Shown here in pieces: positions 29,671-39,852 of a stretch of 64,000 nt of DNA. Each line of letters opens with the position of its first letter. Position 1 is the first letter of the stretch. The notes under the pieces were generated by a model. That model had not been told where the DNA came from and did no database searches. It saw only the letters and a list, made by a program, of their open reading frames with translations. Source of the DNA: Streptomyces sp. CB00316. Lineage in GTDB: Bacteria; Actinomycetota; Actinomycetes; Streptomycetales; Streptomycetaceae. The stretch covers positions 496,001 through 560,000 of the forward strand of contig NZ_LIXI01000004.1 in assembly GCF_001905595.1 (NCBI RefSeq), read 5' to 3'. Both the position numbers and the translations under genes were made by a program.

Positions 29671-29696
29671 GTGCCCACGACTGAAGGACTCTCCCC

Positions 29697-30719
29697 ATGC
29701 TTATCGCTCAGCGTCCGTCGCTGACCGAAGAGGTCGTCGACGAATTCCGCTCCCGGTTCGTGATCGAGCCGCTGGAGCCGGGCTTCGGCTACACCCTCGG
29801 CAACTCCCTGCGCCGTACCCTCCTCTCCTCGATCCCCGGTGCCGCTGTCACCAGCATCCGGATCGACGGGGTCCTGCACGAGTTCACCACCGTGCCGGGC
29901 GTCAAGGAGGACGTCACCGACCTCATCCTCAACATCAAGCAGCTGGTCGTCTCCTCGGAGCACGACGAGCCCGTCGTGATGTACCTGCGCAAGCAGGGCC
30001 CGGGTCTGGTCACCGCCGCCGACATCGCGCCCCCGGCCGGTGTCGAGGTGCACAACCCCGACCTCGTTCTCGCCACGCTCAACGGCAAGGGCAAGCTGGA
30101 GATGGAGCTGACCGTCGAGCGCGGTCGCGGCTACGTCTCCGCCGTCCAGAACAAGCAGGTCGGCCAGGAGATCGGCCGGATCCCGGTCGACTCCATCTAC
30201 TCGCCGGTGCTCAAGGTCACGTACAAGGTCGAGGCGACCCGTGTCGAGCAGCGCACCGACTTCGACAAGCTGATCGTCGACGTCGAGACCAAGCAGGCCA
30301 TGCGTCCCCGTGACGCCATGGCGTCGGCCGGTAAGACCCTGGTCGAGCTGTTCGGCCTGGCGCGCGAGCTCAACATCGACGCCGAGGGCATCGACATGGG
30401 CCCGTCCCCGACGGACGCCGCTCTCGCCGCCGATCTGGCTCTGCCGATCGAGGAGCTGGAGCTCACGGTCCGTTCGTACAACTGCCTCAAGCGCGAGGGC
30501 ATCCACTCCGTGGGTGAGCTCGTGGCCCGTTCCGAGGCGGACCTGCTCGACATCCGCAACTTCGGTGCGAAGTCGATCGACGAGGTCAAGGCGAAGCTGG
30601 CCGGTATGGGCCTCGCGCTGAAGGACTCGCCCCCCGGCTTCGACCCGACCGCCGCCGCCGACGCCTTCGGCGCCGACGACGACGCGGACGCCGGTTTCGT
30701 GGAGACCGAGCAGTACTGA
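29697..30719 (+). CDS. rpoA: RNA polymerase subunit alpha
   Basis: 340 aa. The N-terminal domain (1-230) dimerises and seeds polymerase assembly ([20 protein letters not shown]). The C-terminal domain (about 250-310; [28 protein letters not shown]) binds UP elements and activators. The tail is acidic. GAAGGA lies ahead of the ATG. Confidence 0.99.
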   Translation: MLIAQRPSLTEEVVDEFRSRFVIEPLEPGFGYTLGNSLRRTLLSSIPGAAVTSIRIDGVLHEFTTVPGVKEDVTDLILNIKQLVVSSEHDEPVVMYLRKQGPGLVTAADIAPPAGVEVHNPDLVLATLNGKGKLEMELTVERGRGYVSAVQNKQVGQEIGRIPVDSIYSPVLKVTYKVEATRVEQRTDFDKLIVDVETKQAMRPRDAMASAGKTLVELFGLARELNIDAEGIDMGPSPTDAALAADLALPIEELELTVRSYNCLKREGIHSVGELVARSEADLLDIRNFGAKSIDEVKAKLAGMGLALKDSPPGFDPTAAADAFGADDDADAGFVETEQY

Positions 30720-30811
30720 GCACCACCCGCACGACTTCCGTGAGGCGTCCGCTTCACGGGAACTGACTCCGGTACCTGATACGGCCGGTGCAGCACACAA
30801 GGAGAATCACC

Positions 30812-31318
30812 ATGCCGCGTCCCGCAAAGGGTGCCCGTCTGGGCGGCAGCGCCGCGCACGAGCGTCTGCTCCTCGCCAACCTGGCGAAGTCGCTGTTCGA
30901 GCACGGCCGCATCACGACGACCGAGGCCAAGGCCCGCCGCCTGCGTCCGGTCGCCGAGCGCCTCGTCACCAAGGCGAAGAAGGGCGACATCCACAACCGT
31001 CGCCTGGTGCTCCAGACGATCACGGACAAGAGCATCGTCCACACGCTCTTCACCGAGATCGCTCCCCGGTACGAGAACCGCCCCGGTGGTTACACCCGTA
31101 TCACCAAGATCGGCAACCGTCGCGGCGACAACGCCCCGATGGCGGTCATCGAGCTGGTCGAGGCGCTGACCGTGGCCCAGCAGGCCACCGGTGAGGCCGA
31201 GGCCGCGACGAAGCGCGCGGTCAAGGAAGACGCCGCCAAGGACGAGGCCCCCGCGGCCGAGTCCACCGAGGACGCCAAGCCGGTCGAGAAGGCCGACGAG
31301 GAGTCCAAGGACGCCTGA
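30812..31318 (+). CDS. rplQ: 50S ribosomal protein L17 (bL17)
   Basis: 168 aa, about 40 residues longer than the E. coli protein. Core [20 protein letters not shown] at the tunnel exit side, then an acidic Ala/Glu/Lys tail (about 125-168). ATG 30812 has AAGGAGAA upstream. Confidence 0.98.
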   Translation: MPRPAKGARLGGSAAHERLLLANLAKSLFEHGRITTTEAKARRLRPVAERLVTKAKKGDIHNRRLVLQTITDKSIVHTLFTEIAPRYENRPGGYTRITKIGNRRGDNAPMAVIELVEALTVAQQATGEAEAATKRAVKEDAAKDEAPAAESTEDAKPVEKADEESKDA

Positions 31319-31336
31319 GCGTTCTGAGACCACTGG

Positions 31337-31374
31337 ACGGGCCCGCATCACCCTTCGGGGCGGTGCGGGCCCGT
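31337..31374 (+). terminator. Terminator after rplQ
   Basis: ACGGGCCCGCATCACCC (31337-31353) pairs with GGGCGGTGCGGGCCCGT (31358-31374) with one G-U pair and one mismatch around a TTCG tetraloop. Ends the alpha block, 31 bases before truA. Confidence 0.88.
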
Positions 31375-31405
31375 TCTGCTGACCAGAGGGGACAAGGAGA
31401 TACGG

Positions 31406-32260
31406 GTGAGTGACGAGGCGGAGCCCGGTTTCGTACGGGTGCGGCTGGACCTGTCGTACGACGGCAAGGACTTCTCCGGCTGGGCGAAGCAGACCAGCCG
31501 GCGCACGGTGCAGGGCGAGATCGAGGACGCGCTGCGGACCGTGACCCGGTCGGCCGTGACGTACGACCTGACGGTGGCGGGCCGCACGGACGCGGGCGTG
31601 CACGCGCGGGGGCAGGTGGCGCATGTGGACCTGCCGGAGGCGGTGTGGGCGGAGCACGAGGAGAAGCTGCTGCGGCGGCTGGCGGGGCGGCTGCCGCTGG
31701 ATGTACGGATCTGGCGCGCGGCTGGCGCCCCGGCCGGGTTCAACGCCCGCTTCTCCGCGCTCTGGAGGCGTTACGCCTACCGGGTCGGTGACCGGCCCGG
31801 AGGGGTGGACCCGCTGACGCGCGGCCATGTGCTGTGGCACGACCGGCCGTTGGATGTGGACGCGATGAACGAGGCGGCCGCGCTGATGGTGGGCGAGCAC
31901 GACTTCGCCGCGTACTGCAAGAAGCGCGAGGGCGCCACCACCATCCGTACGCTCCAGAAGCTGAGTTGGGTACGGGATCCGGACTCGGGCGTCCTCACCG
32001 CTACCGTGCAGGCCGACGCGTTCTGCCACAACATGGTGCGGGCGCTGATCGGGGCGGCGCTGTTCGTCGGAGACGGGCGGCGTCCGGCCGCCTGGCCCGC
32101 CGAGGTGCTCGCGGCGAAGGTGCGCGACCCCGGGGTGCATGTGGTGCGGCCGCACGGTCTGACGCTGGAGGAAGTGGCGTACCCGGCGGACGAGTTGCTG
32201 GCGGCCCGAGCCGAAGAGGCCCGGAACGTGCGGACGTTGCCGGGGGCGGGGTGCTGCTGA
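31406..32260 (+). CDS. truA: tRNA pseudouridine(38-40) synthase TruA
   Basis: 284 aa from GTG 31406 with AAGGAGA upstream. Isomerises U38-U40 in the tRNA anticodon arm. The catalytic Asp is in [10 protein letters not shown] (about residue 61); [16 protein letters not shown] and [11 protein letters not shown] are further family blocks. Commonly next to rplQ. Confidence 0.97.
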   Translation: MSDEAEPGFVRVRLDLSYDGKDFSGWAKQTSRRTVQGEIEDALRTVTRSAVTYDLTVAGRTDAGVHARGQVAHVDLPEAVWAEHEEKLLRRLAGRLPLDVRIWRAAGAPAGFNARFSALWRRYAYRVGDRPGGVDPLTRGHVLWHDRPLDVDAMNEAAALMVGEHDFAAYCKKREGATTIRTLQKLSWVRDPDSGVLTATVQADAFCHNMVRALIGAALFVGDGRRPAAWPAEVLAAKVRDPGVHVVRPHGLTLEEVAYPADELLAARAEEARNVRTLPGAGCC

Positions 32261-32272
32261 GGCCGCGCGCCC

Positions 32273-32608
32273 TCAACGGCTACGGCTGTACTCGGCCTTG
32301 AAGTGGCGGGCGAAGGCGATGACACCCCACACGATCAGGACGTTGACCAGAGCCCCGGCCCCGTGGAGCAGCGGGGCGAGGAGGCTGAACCCGGTCTCCC
32401 CCAGGAGCGGGTCGTCGCCGGGCAACAAGGCCAGTGGGTAGATCATGACCAGCAGGACGATGTCGCCCGGCCAGGCGGCCAGGGTCATCGCCGCCTGGCC
32501 GGCCTCCGGCTGTCCGGCGATCTCGTAGGCCAGGGCGGCGAGGGTGACCAGGCCGACGTAGCCGACGGCGACCAGGCGGGTCCTGCTGCGTGGGCCAAGG
32601 GTGCTCAT
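32273..32608 (-). CDS. Small conserved membrane protein
   Basis: 111 aa with three hydrophobic segments (about 13-31, 42-62, 79-100), convergent with truA and 12 bases from it. It resembles short streptomycete membrane proteins of unknown function. The ATG lies next to TATTGAACATGTTCAG, an inverted repeat (GAACATGTTC) just upstream that could be an operator. No function proposed. Confidence 0.75.
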   Translation of the reverse strand: MSTLGPRSRTRLVAVGYVGLVTLAALAYEIAGQPEAGQAAMTLAAWPGDIVLLVMIYPLALLPGDDPLLGETGFSLLAPLLHGAGALVNVLIVWGVIAFARHFKAEYSRSR

Positions 32609-32665
32609 GACCCTTATTGAACATGTTCAGTTCTGCGTGACGCGCACCCCCCCAGGGGGAGGCCT

Positions 32666-33526
32666 CTACTGCCCGGCCTGCGCCGCCTGCGAAGCCTGGA
32701 CCTGGCCGCGGTGGCGGATCTGGCGGAAGACGAAGTTCGTCAGGTCGTCGCCGACCGCGAAGACGTCTCTGTCCTGGGTGGTGACGCGGGTGCCGTCGGT
32801 GAAGCCGCCGACGGTGAAGTAGGCGTACCGGCCGTAGGAGTTGGTCGTGCGGCGGCAGACCGTACCGCCGCGGCAGAAGGTGGGCACGCCCGCGCCGCTG
32901 AGGGAGGCAAGGCCGCCCGAGGCCTCGTCGACCGTCCTCTGCGCGCGGGCCTCGGTGTCGAAGACCGCGATGCCGACGGTGACGGCCACCCCGTCCTTGC
33001 GGTACGTCGCGCGGATGAGCTGCTCGCAGCCGTTCTTCGTGAGGACCGTGCCGAGGGCGCCCTGGGTGCCGGTCGCGCAGGCGGTGGTGCGGTTGGTGGC
33101 GCCCTTGAGGTGGACGCGGTCACCCATGGCGAGCTTCTTGCCGGGGAAGAAGCCGTCGACGGTGATCGGGGCCTTGTCCTTGGCGGCGCTGGATATGTAC
33201 TCCTTCGGGTCCGGCGGGGGCGGCGGTGCCACCGAGGAGAAGGAGGGCGCGGGCGCCGAGGTGTCCTCGGGGAGCTCGGCCGGGGCGGGCAGTTCGCTCG
33301 CGCTGCCTGCCGGGTCGCTCTTGCCGCCCGTGGTGACCACGGCGGTCGCCACGATCGCCCCGACCACGGCGGTGGCCAGCACCCCGCCGCCGATCATCAG
33401 CCACCGCTTGCGCCGGGCCCGCGCGGCGGACTCATCGGCGAGCGCCGCCCAGTCCGGAGTTCCGCTGCTCCCCGGAGTCCCGTTGTCCCCCGGCCCCCAG
33501 GAGGGCCCCCCTTGCCATGAACTCAT
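32666..33526 (-). CDS. Membrane-anchored extracytoplasmic protein of unknown function
   Basis: 286 aa. A short Gly/Pro-rich cytoplasmic N-terminus, one membrane helix (about 42-64: RKRWLMIGGGVLATAVVGAIVATAVV), a Pro-rich linker (about 70-110), then a 170-residue extracytoplasmic domain with four Cys (two likely disulfides) and no motif I recognise. Faces outward if the positive-inside rule holds. Adjacent to a divergent ABC-F gene. Confidence 0.82.
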   Translation of the reverse strand: MSSWQGGPSWGPGDNGTPGSSGTPDWAALADESAARARRKRWLMIGGGVLATAVVGAIVATAVVTTGGKSDPAGSASELPAPAELPEDTSAPAPSFSSVAPPPPPDPKEYISSAAKDKAPITVDGFFPGKKLAMGDRVHLKGATNRTTACATGTQGALGTVLTKNGCEQLIRATYRKDGVAVTVGIAVFDTEARAQRTVDEASGGLASLSGAGVPTFCRGGTVCRRTTNSYGRYAYFTVGGFTDGTRVTTQDRDVFAVGDDLTNFVFRQIRHRGQVQASQAAQAGQ

Positions 33527-33579
33527 GCGCGAATCCTAGAGCGTTCCCCCGGACGGCCGGACCGGCGGCGCTAAACCGG

Positions 33580-33609
33580 TTGGGCCATCGCTTCGCCGCC
33601 CGTGACAAT
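33580..33609 (+). promoter_or_regulatory. Promoter of the ABC-F gene, leaderless
   Basis: TTGGGC (33580-33585), an 18-base spacer and GACAAT (33604-33609), then seven bases to the ATG at 33617. No ribosome site precedes that ATG, so a leaderless message is likely. Confidence 0.5.
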
Positions 33610-33616
33610 GCTCTGT

Positions 33617-35236
33617 ATGGGACATCTTGAAGCGGGCCACCTGGAGTACTACCTACCGGACGGGCGGGTGCTGCTCGGCGACGCCTCTTTCCGGGTGGCC
33701 GACGGAGCCGTCGTCGCCCTCGTCGGGGCCAACGGGGCGGGCAAGACGACCTTGCTGCGGCTCCTGGCCGGTGAGCTCCAGCCGCACGGCGGCACGGTCT
33801 CGGTGAGCGGCGGGCTCGGCGTGATGCCGCAGTTCGTGGGGTCGGTGCGGGACGAGCGGACCGTACGGGACCTCCTGGTCTCCGTCTCCCAGCCGCGCAT
33901 CCGGGAAGCGGCGAAGGCCGTGGACGTGGCCGAGGAGAAGATCCTCACCGTCGACGACGAGGCCGCGCAGATGGCGTACGCGCAGGCGCTCAGCGACTGG
34001 GCCGAGGCGCGCGGGTACGAGGCCGAGACGGTCTGGGACATGTGCACGATGGCCGCACTGGGCGTCGCGTACGAGAAGGCGCAGTGGCGCGAGGTGCGCA
34101 CGCTCAGTGGTGGTGAGCAGAAGCGGCTGGTCCTGGAGGCGCTGCTGCGCGGGCCGGACGAGGTGCTGCTCCTGGACGAGCCGGACAACTACCTGGACGT
34201 CCCCGGCAAGCGGTGGCTGGAGGAGAAGCTCAAGGAGACCCGTAAGACGGTCCTCTTCGTCTCCCACGACCGGGAGCTGCTGTCCCGGGCCGCCGAAAAG
34301 ATCGTCAGTGTCGAGCCGAGCGCGGCGGGCAGCGACGTCTGGGTGCACGGCGGCGGCTTCGCCACGTACCACGACGCGCGCAAGGAACGGTTCGCGCGCT
34401 TCGAGGAGCTGCTGCGGCGCTGGCAGGAGGAGCACGCCCGGTTGAAGGCGCTCGTCCTGCGGATGCGGCAGCAGGCGGCGAACAGCCCCGACATGGCCAA
34501 CCGCTACCACGCGATGCAGACCCGCTTCAAGAAGTTCGAGGAGGCCGGCCCGCCGCCGGAGCCGCCGCGCGAGCAGGACATCCGGATGCGGCTGCGCGGC
34601 GGGCGGACCGGGGTGCGGGCGGTGACCTGCAAGGGGCTGGAGCTGACCGGGCTGATGAAGCCGTTCGACCTGGAGATCTATTACGGGGAGCGGGTGGCCG
34701 TCCTCGGCTCCAACGGGTCGGGCAAGTCGCACTTCCTGCGGCTGCTGGCGGGGGAGCCGGTGGCGCACACGGGGGAGTGGAAGCTGGGGGCGCGGGTCGT
34801 GCCGGGCCACTTCGCGCAGACCCACGCGCACCCGGAGCTGCTGGGGAAGACCCTGGTGGAGATCCTCTGGTCCGAGCATGCCAAGGACCGGGGCGGGGCG
34901 ATGTCGGTGCTGCGGCGGTACGAGCTGGAGCGGCAGGGGGACCAGGCGTTCGAGCGGCTGTCCGGCGGGCAGCAGGCGCGGTTCCAGATCCTGCTGCTGG
35001 AGTTGGCGGGCACCACCGCGCTGCTGCTGGACGAGCCGACGGACAACCTGGACCTTGAGTCGGCGGAGGCGCTGCAGGACGGGCTGGAGGTGTACGACGG
35101 CACGGTGATGGCCGTGACGCACGACCGGTGGTTCGCCAAGTCCTTCGACCGGTATCTGGTCTTCGGCTCGGACGGGGTCGTACGGGAGACGGCGGAGCCT
35201 GTGTGGGATGAGCGGCGGGTGCAGCGGGCGCGGTGA
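33617..35236 (+). CDS. ABC-F family ATPase
   Basis: 539 aa from ATG 33617; an in-frame GTG at 33602 lies inside the promoter. Soluble protein with two ABC domains and no membrane part. Walker A GANGAGKTT and GSNGSGKSH; signatures LSGGEQKR and LSGGQQAR; Walker B LLLDEPDNYLD and LLLDEPTDNLD. The interdomain linker (about 255-320) is helical and charged. ABC-F proteins act on ribosomes, either as translation factors or by dislodging antibiotics. Which applies here cannot be told from sequence alone. Confidence 0.92.
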   Translation: MGHLEAGHLEYYLPDGRVLLGDASFRVADGAVVALVGANGAGKTTLLRLLAGELQPHGGTVSVSGGLGVMPQFVGSVRDERTVRDLLVSVSQPRIREAAKAVDVAEEKILTVDDEAAQMAYAQALSDWAEARGYEAETVWDMCTMAALGVAYEKAQWREVRTLSGGEQKRLVLEALLRGPDEVLLLDEPDNYLDVPGKRWLEEKLKETRKTVLFVSHDRELLSRAAEKIVSVEPSAAGSDVWVHGGGFATYHDARKERFARFEELLRRWQEEHARLKALVLRMRQQAANSPDMANRYHAMQTRFKKFEEAGPPPEPPREQDIRMRLRGGRTGVRAVTCKGLELTGLMKPFDLEIYYGERVAVLGSNGSGKSHFLRLLAGEPVAHTGEWKLGARVVPGHFAQTHAHPELLGKTLVEILWSEHAKDRGGAMSVLRRYELERQGDQAFERLSGGQQARFQILLLELAGTTALLLDEPTDNLDLESAEALQDGLEVYDGTVMAVTHDRWFAKSFDRYLVFGSDGVVRETAEPVWDERRVQRAR

Positions 35237-35611
35237 CCTGGGCGGTCGGCGGCGTGGTGAGGGGGTGGGTGCTGTGCGGGGGGCCGTGCGGCACCGTTGC
35301 GGGGGCGCTGCCGCCCGGGCCCCCGCGCCTTGGACGCCGGCGGGGCTGAAAAGGTCGCCTCAGGCGCCGGCGGGGCTGATGTCGCAGGACTGTTTTGACC
35401 CGTCCGGGGCCAGGCGGGTAGTGTCGAGGTTTGTTATGCGTATCGGCTTCGTCGTTTTCGTACGAGGAGCCCTTGCGTAGGTTCTCTGGAGCAGTTACCA
35501 GTGGCTCGCATACGGGCGGTGTCCCGGCAGTGTGAGCCCCAGCTGCATGATCGCTTCAGGGGTGCCATGTGTTGTCTGGACCTCATCCACTGAAGAAGCG
35601 AAGGCTACGAA
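35237..35611 (+). other. Spacer upstream of rplM
   Basis: 375 bases without a gene. It contains two direct copies of CGCCGGCGGGGCTGA (35335-35349 and 35365-35379) 30 bases apart, then the rplM promoter. The rplM leader is about 180 nt. Confidence 0.6.
35395..35424 (+). promoter_or_regulatory. rplM-rpsI promoter
   Basis: TTGACC (35395-35400), an 18-base spacer and TAGTGT (35419-35424), a near-consensus HrdB-type promoter. Confidence 0.75.
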
Positions 35612-36055
35612 GTGCGTACGTACAGCCCCAAGCCCGGAGATGTGACGCGCCAGTGGCACATCATCGACGCTCAGGACATCGTCCTGGGCCGTCTGGCCAC
35701 CACGGCTGCGAACCTCCTCCGAGGTAAGCACAAGGCGATCTACGCCCCCCACATGGACATGGGCGACTTCGTCATCATCATCAACGCCGACAAGGTTCAC
35801 CTGTCCGGCAACAAGAAGACCCAGAAGATGGCGTACCGCCACTCGGGCTTCCCGGGCGGTCTCCGTTCGGTGCGTTACGACGAGCTTCTCGCGAAGAACC
35901 CCGAGAAGGCCGTCGAGAAGGCCATCAAGGGCATGATCCCCAAGAACACCCTGGGCCGTCAGATGCTCTCGAAGCTCAAGGTCTACGCGGGCGACCAGCA
36001 CCCGCACGCTGCTCAGCAGCCGGTCCCGTTCGAGATCACCCAGGTCGCGCAGTAG
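35612..36055 (+). CDS. rplM: 50S ribosomal protein L13 (uL13)
   Basis: 147 aa from GTG 35612. Early 50S assembly protein. Signature [20 protein letters not shown] and [19 protein letters not shown] C-terminus. Paired with rpsI as in most bacteria. Confidence 0.98.
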   Translation: MRTYSPKPGDVTRQWHIIDAQDIVLGRLATTAANLLRGKHKAIYAPHMDMGDFVIIINADKVHLSGNKKTQKMAYRHSGFPGGLRSVRYDELLAKNPEKAVEKAIKGMIPKNTLGRQMLSKLKVYAGDQHPHAAQQPVPFEITQVAQ

Positions 36056-36099
36056 TTCCGGCCACCCCCTAAGACATACAGAAAGATCTGAGGAGCATC

Positions 36100-36636
36100 G
36101 TGGCCGAGACCACTGTTGAGACGACCACCGACGACACGGAGGGCACCGAGGGCGAGGAGACCTTCGCCGAGGTGACCACCTTCGAGTCCGAGGTCCCCGT
36201 CGAGGGTGAGTACACCTCCGAGTCGCTCGCGGGCCGCTTCGGCGACCCGCAGCCCGCGGCCGGCCTGGGCCGTCGCAAGAACGCCATCGCCCGCGTCCGG
36301 ATCGTTCCGGGCACCGGCAAGTGGAAGATCAACGGTCGCACCCTTGAGGACTACTTCCCCAACAAGGTGCACCAGCAGGAAGTCAACGAGCCCTTCAAGG
36401 TGCTCGAGCTCGACGGCCGCTACGACGTTGTCGCCCGCATCTCGGGTGGCGGCGTCTCCGGTCAGGCCGGCGCCCTGCGCCTCGGCGTCGCCCGCGCGCT
36501 GAACGAGGCGGACGTGGACAACAACCGCGCCACGCTGAAGAAGGCCGGCTTCCTCTCCCGCGACGACCGTGCGGTCGAGCGCAAGAAGGCCGGTCTCAAG
36601 AAGGCCCGTAAGGCCCCGCAGTACAGCAAGCGCTAA
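36100..36636 (+). CDS. rpsI: 30S ribosomal protein S9 (uS9)
   Basis: 178 aa from GTG 36100 with GAGGAG upstream. The C-terminal tail (RKAPQYSKR) reaches the P-site tRNA. The first 50 residues form a strongly acidic Thr/Glu-rich extension absent from the 130-aa E. coli protein. Confidence 0.98.
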   Translation: MAETTVETTTDDTEGTEGEETFAEVTTFESEVPVEGEYTSESLAGRFGDPQPAAGLGRRKNAIARVRIVPGTGKWKINGRTLEDYFPNKVHQQEVNEPFKVLELDGRYDVVARISGGGVSGQAGALRLGVARALNEADVDNNRATLKKAGFLSRDDRAVERKKAGLKKARKAPQYSKR

Positions 36637-36660
36637 ATCGCCTGCTCGTCTGTATTACAC

Positions 36661-36699
36661 GAACGCCCCGGCGGCACACTCCGTGCTGCTGGGGCGTTC
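36661..36699 (+). terminator. Terminator after rpsI
   Basis: GAACGCCCC (36661-36669) pairs with GGGGCGTTC (36691-36699), with an inner CGGCAC/GTGCTG helix, followed by GTTTAT. Confidence 0.88.
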
Positions 36700-36809
36700 G
36701 TTTATCGGGCCTCGCAGGCGTATAACGGCATGAGACGCTCATCGGCCCGCACTCACCGCACTTCTCGCACCCCCTGCGCATGAGCCGCGCCGTGCCGTGC
36801 CTTCCCGTG

Positions 36810-36882
36810 CGCCCGGCCGTTTTGCTGTTTTCGTGGTTGTGGTTGTTTAGTTTCGCTTTGCTTTGGTTTTTGTGGTTTCTGA
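36810..36882 (+). other. T/G-rich tract upstream of glmM
   Basis: About 60 bases made almost only of T and G with few A (36829-36882, e.g. GGTTGTGGTTGTTTAG), strikingly unlike the surrounding high-GC DNA. It ends 15-20 bases before the glmM ribosome site (GGAGGA). No gene is supported in 36700-36900. Confidence 0.6.
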
Positions 36883-36900
36883 GCACCTCGGAGGACACCA

Positions 36901-38259
36901 GTGGGACGACTTTTCGGTACGGACGGAGTGCGCGGTGTCGCCAACGCGGATCTGACGGCCGAGCTCGCGCTCGGGCTCTCGGTCGCGGCGGCGCACGTAC
37001 TAGCCGAGGCGGGCACCTTCGCGGGCCATCGCCCGACCGCCGTGGTGGGCCGCGACCCCCGGGCCTCCGGAGAGTTCCTGGAAGCCGCCGTCGTGGCCGG
37101 TCTGGCCAGCGCGGGCGTGGACGTCCTGCGCGTCGGCGTGCTGCCGACGCCGGCCGTGGCGTACCTCACGGGCTCGCTCGGCGCCGACATCGGCGTGATG
37201 CTCTCCGCCAGTCACAACGCCATGCCGGACAACGGCGTCAAGTTCTTCGCGCGCGGCGGCCACAAGCTCGCCGACGAGCTGGAGGACCGGATCGAGACGG
37301 TCTACGAGCAGCACCGCACCGGTGAGCCGTGGGCCCGCCCGACCGGTGCGGGCGTCGGCCGGGTCACCGACTACACCGAGGGCTTCGACCGGTACGTCGC
37401 CCACCTCATCGGCGTCCTCCCCAACCGGCTCGACGGGCTGAAGGTCGTCCTGGACGAGGCGCACGGCGCCGCCGCCCGGGTCTCGCCCGAGGCGTTCGCC
37501 CGGGCCGGGGCCGAGGTCGTCACCATCGGCGCCGAGCCGGACGGCCTGAACATCAACGACGGCTGCGGCTCCACCCACCTGGAGCTGCTGCGCGCCGCCG
37601 TCGTCGAGCACGGCGCCGACCTCGGCATCGCCCACGACGGCGACGCCGACCGCTGCCTCGCCGTGGACGCGGCGGGCGACGAGGTCGACGGCGACCAGAT
37701 CCTCGCCGTCCTGGCCCTCGCCATGCGGGAGGCCGGGCAGCTGCGCAAGGACACCGTCGTCGGCACCGTGATGTCCAACCTCGGCTTCAAGATCGCCATG
37801 GAGCGCGAGGGCATCCAGCTCGTCCAGACGGCGGTCGGCGACCGCTACGTCCTGGAGTCGATGAAGGCCGAGGGCTTCGCGCTCGGTGGCGAGCAGTCCG
37901 GCCACGTCATCGTCCTGGACCACGCCACGACCGGCGACGGCACGCTGACCGGCCTGATGCTGGCGGCCCGCGTCGCCGCCACCGGCCGCAGCCTCGCCGA
38001 GCTGGCCGGGGTGATGCAGCGCCTGCCCCAGGTGCTCATCAACGTTCCCGACGTCGACAAGTCCCGGGTGACCACATCCTCCGAGCTGGCCGCCGCGGTG
38101 ACCGAGGCGGAGCGAGAGCTCGGCTCCACCGGCCGCGTGCTGCTGCGCCAGTCGGGCACGGAGCCGCTGGTACGGGTCATGGTCGAGGCCGCCGACATCG
38201 AGCAGGCGCGCGCGGTCGCGGGCCGGCTGGCCGACGTGGTGAAGTCCGCGCTGGGCTGA
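36901..38259 (+). CDS. glmM: Phosphoglucosamine mutase
   Basis: 452 aa from GTG 36901 with GGAGGA upstream. Converts glucosamine-6-P to glucosamine-1-P for UDP-GlcNAc and peptidoglycan. The phosphoserine is Ser104 in [11 protein letters not shown], the Mg2+ loop is HDGDADRC, and the sugar-binding loop is GGEQSGH. The phosphate-binding loop [12 protein letters not shown] is near the C-terminus. GlmS, the preceding step, is encoded at 49458. Confidence 0.98.
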   Translation: MGRLFGTDGVRGVANADLTAELALGLSVAAAHVLAEAGTFAGHRPTAVVGRDPRASGEFLEAAVVAGLASAGVDVLRVGVLPTPAVAYLTGSLGADIGVMLSASHNAMPDNGVKFFARGGHKLADELEDRIETVYEQHRTGEPWARPTGAGVGRVTDYTEGFDRYVAHLIGVLPNRLDGLKVVLDEAHGAAARVSPEAFARAGAEVVTIGAEPDGLNINDGCGSTHLELLRAAVVEHGADLGIAHDGDADRCLAVDAAGDEVDGDQILAVLALAMREAGQLRKDTVVGTVMSNLGFKIAMEREGIQLVQTAVGDRYVLESMKAEGFALGGEQSGHVIVLDHATTGDGTLTGLMLAARVAATGRSLAELAGVMQRLPQVLINVPDVDKSRVTTSSELAAAVTEAERELGSTGRVLLRQSGTEPLVRVMVEAADIEQARAVAGRLADVVKSALG

Positions 38260-38280
38260 GCCTCCGCTTCATCGACGTAC

Positions 38281-38312
38281 GGAAGCCCCCGGCGAGCGCG
38301 CCGGGGGCTTCC
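38281..38312. terminator. Terminator between glmM and coaA
   Basis: Perfect 14-bp stem GGAAGCCCCCGGCG / CGCCGGGGGCTTCC around AGCG. The loop and right arm (GCGAGCGCGCCGGGG...CTTCCGC) are repeated almost exactly at 38317-38338, and GCGAGC starts a third partial copy at about 38341. Confidence 0.9.
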
Positions 38313-38370
38313 GCATGCGAGCGCGCCGGGGCTTCCGCGTGCGAGCCCGCCGAGGAACCCCGCGGAGGGC

Positions 38371-39366
38371 TCAGAGCTTGCGCAGGGACAGCCTCTGGAC
38401 CTTGTGGTCCCGACCCTTGCGGAGGACCAGGGTGGCACGCCCGCGTGTCGGAGCCACGTTCTCCAGCAGGTTAGGCCTGTTGATGGTCCGCCACATGGTG
38501 CGCGCGTACTCCAGCGCCTCCTCCTCGGAGACCTGGGTGTACTTGCGGAAGTACGAGGACGGGTCCTGGAACGCCGTGTCGCGCAGCTTGCGGAAGCGGC
38601 TCAGGTACCAGGTCTCGATGTCCTCGGCGCGCGCGTCCACGTAGACGCTGAAGTCGAAGTAGTCGGCGAGCCCGACCCGTGTGCGCCCGTCCTTGCCCGG
38701 CAGCGCGGGCTGGAGGACGTTGAGCCCCTCCACGATGAGGATGTCCGGGCGGCGGACGGTGAGCCGCTCGCCGGGGACGATGTCGTAGATCAGGTGGGAG
38801 TAGACGGGCGCGGTCACCTCGTCCTTGCCCGCCTTGATGTCCGCGACGAACCGGGTCAGCGCCCGACGGTCGTAGGACTCCGGGAACCCTTTGCGCGAGG
38901 TCAGCCCGCGCGCCTTGAGCTCCTTCATCGGCAGCAGGAACCCGTCCGTGGTCACCAGCTCGACGCGCGGGTGCTCGGGCCAGCGGGCGAGCAGCGCCTG
39001 GAGGATACGGGCGCTGGTGGACTTGCCGACGGCGACACTGCCCGCGACCCCTATGACGAACGGGGTACCGCGCTGCGCCCCGTGCCCGTTCCCGGCGTCC
39101 CCGAGGAAGGTGTTCAGCGCGGAGCGCAGCCCGGAGGTGGCCTGGACGTACAGGTTGAGGAGCCGGGAGAGCGGCAGGTAGACGTCCCGCACCTCGTCCA
39201 GGTCGATGACATCCCCAAGCCCCCGCAGCCGCTCCACCTCGTCGGCGGTCAACGGCAGGGGGGTCTTGTCCCGCAGGGCGCTCCACTCGTCACGCGAGAG
39301 GTCGACGTAGGGGGTCGGCGCGTGCTCGGTGCGGCGCTGAGGGCTTCGTGCGGGCGAAGTGATCAC
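38371..39366 (-). CDS. coaA: Pantothenate kinase, type I
   Basis: 331 aa from GTG 39366. First step of coenzyme A synthesis. P-loop [12 protein letters not shown] at about residues 105-116; VEGLNVLQ and DFSVYVDA are further CoaA blocks. Type I enzymes are feedback-inhibited by CoA. Convergent with glmM. Confidence 0.97.
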   Translation of the reverse strand: MITSPARSPQRRTEHAPTPYVDLSRDEWSALRDKTPLPLTADEVERLRGLGDVIDLDEVRDVYLPLSRLLNLYVQATSGLRSALNTFLGDAGNGHGAQRGTPFVIGVAGSVAVGKSTSARILQALLARWPEHPRVELVTTDGFLLPMKELKARGLTSRKGFPESYDRRALTRFVADIKAGKDEVTAPVYSHLIYDIVPGERLTVRRPDILIVEGLNVLQPALPGKDGRTRVGLADYFDFSVYVDARAEDIETWYLSRFRKLRDTAFQDPSSYFRKYTQVSEEEALEYARTMWRTINRPNLLENVAPTRGRATLVLRKGRDHKVQRLSLRKL

Positions 39367-39852
39367 CCTTCATTGTCGCGGCAGTCCTGGCGGAGTGGAG
39401 GGTGGAGTCGGTCACGTGGGTACCGGGCCGGGCCCCGCCTCTCCGCCACGGCTGAGGCGCTGAGCCCGGGTGCGGGCCATGGCCGCAGCGGTGGGGGCGG
39501 GGCGGGCGGGGGCGCGGCCGGGATGTGGTGGGCCGGGACTCGGGTGGCCGCGTCGTGGTGGACCGCGTCGCGGTCGGCCACGACGTAAAAGCTTTTCAGT
39601 AGCCGCTTTTAAGCACTGGCTAAATAACCCGACCCAACCCTGACCGGGCCGTGGCTGCCCTTGGGCGCGCGGGCGCGTAAGCGCGCGAAGGCGTCGTCAC
39701 TCACACGGGTGAAGTGTGCCAACCGAGCTGGATTTTGGCCCTGTTGGCGGGCATATGCTCACGCTGACCACAACCGCAGACATGAGACGGCCCCCGGCCG
39801 GGACTGGCATCCCGACCGAAGGCCTGACCAACGAGGAAGCAGGACCTTCCCG
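39367..39852. other. Divergent spacer between coaA and the HTH gene
   Basis: 486 bases with no gene I can support. A small AT-rich island at 39584-39634 (TAAAAGCTTTTCAG, CTTTTAAGC) stands out and may hold the coaA promoter. TATGCT at 39754-39759 is a possible -10 box for the rightward gene. Confidence 0.5.

Noticed and set aside
30197..32155. 652-codon minus-strand frame over rpoA, rplQ and truA
   Set aside because: Opposes three invariant housekeeping genes.
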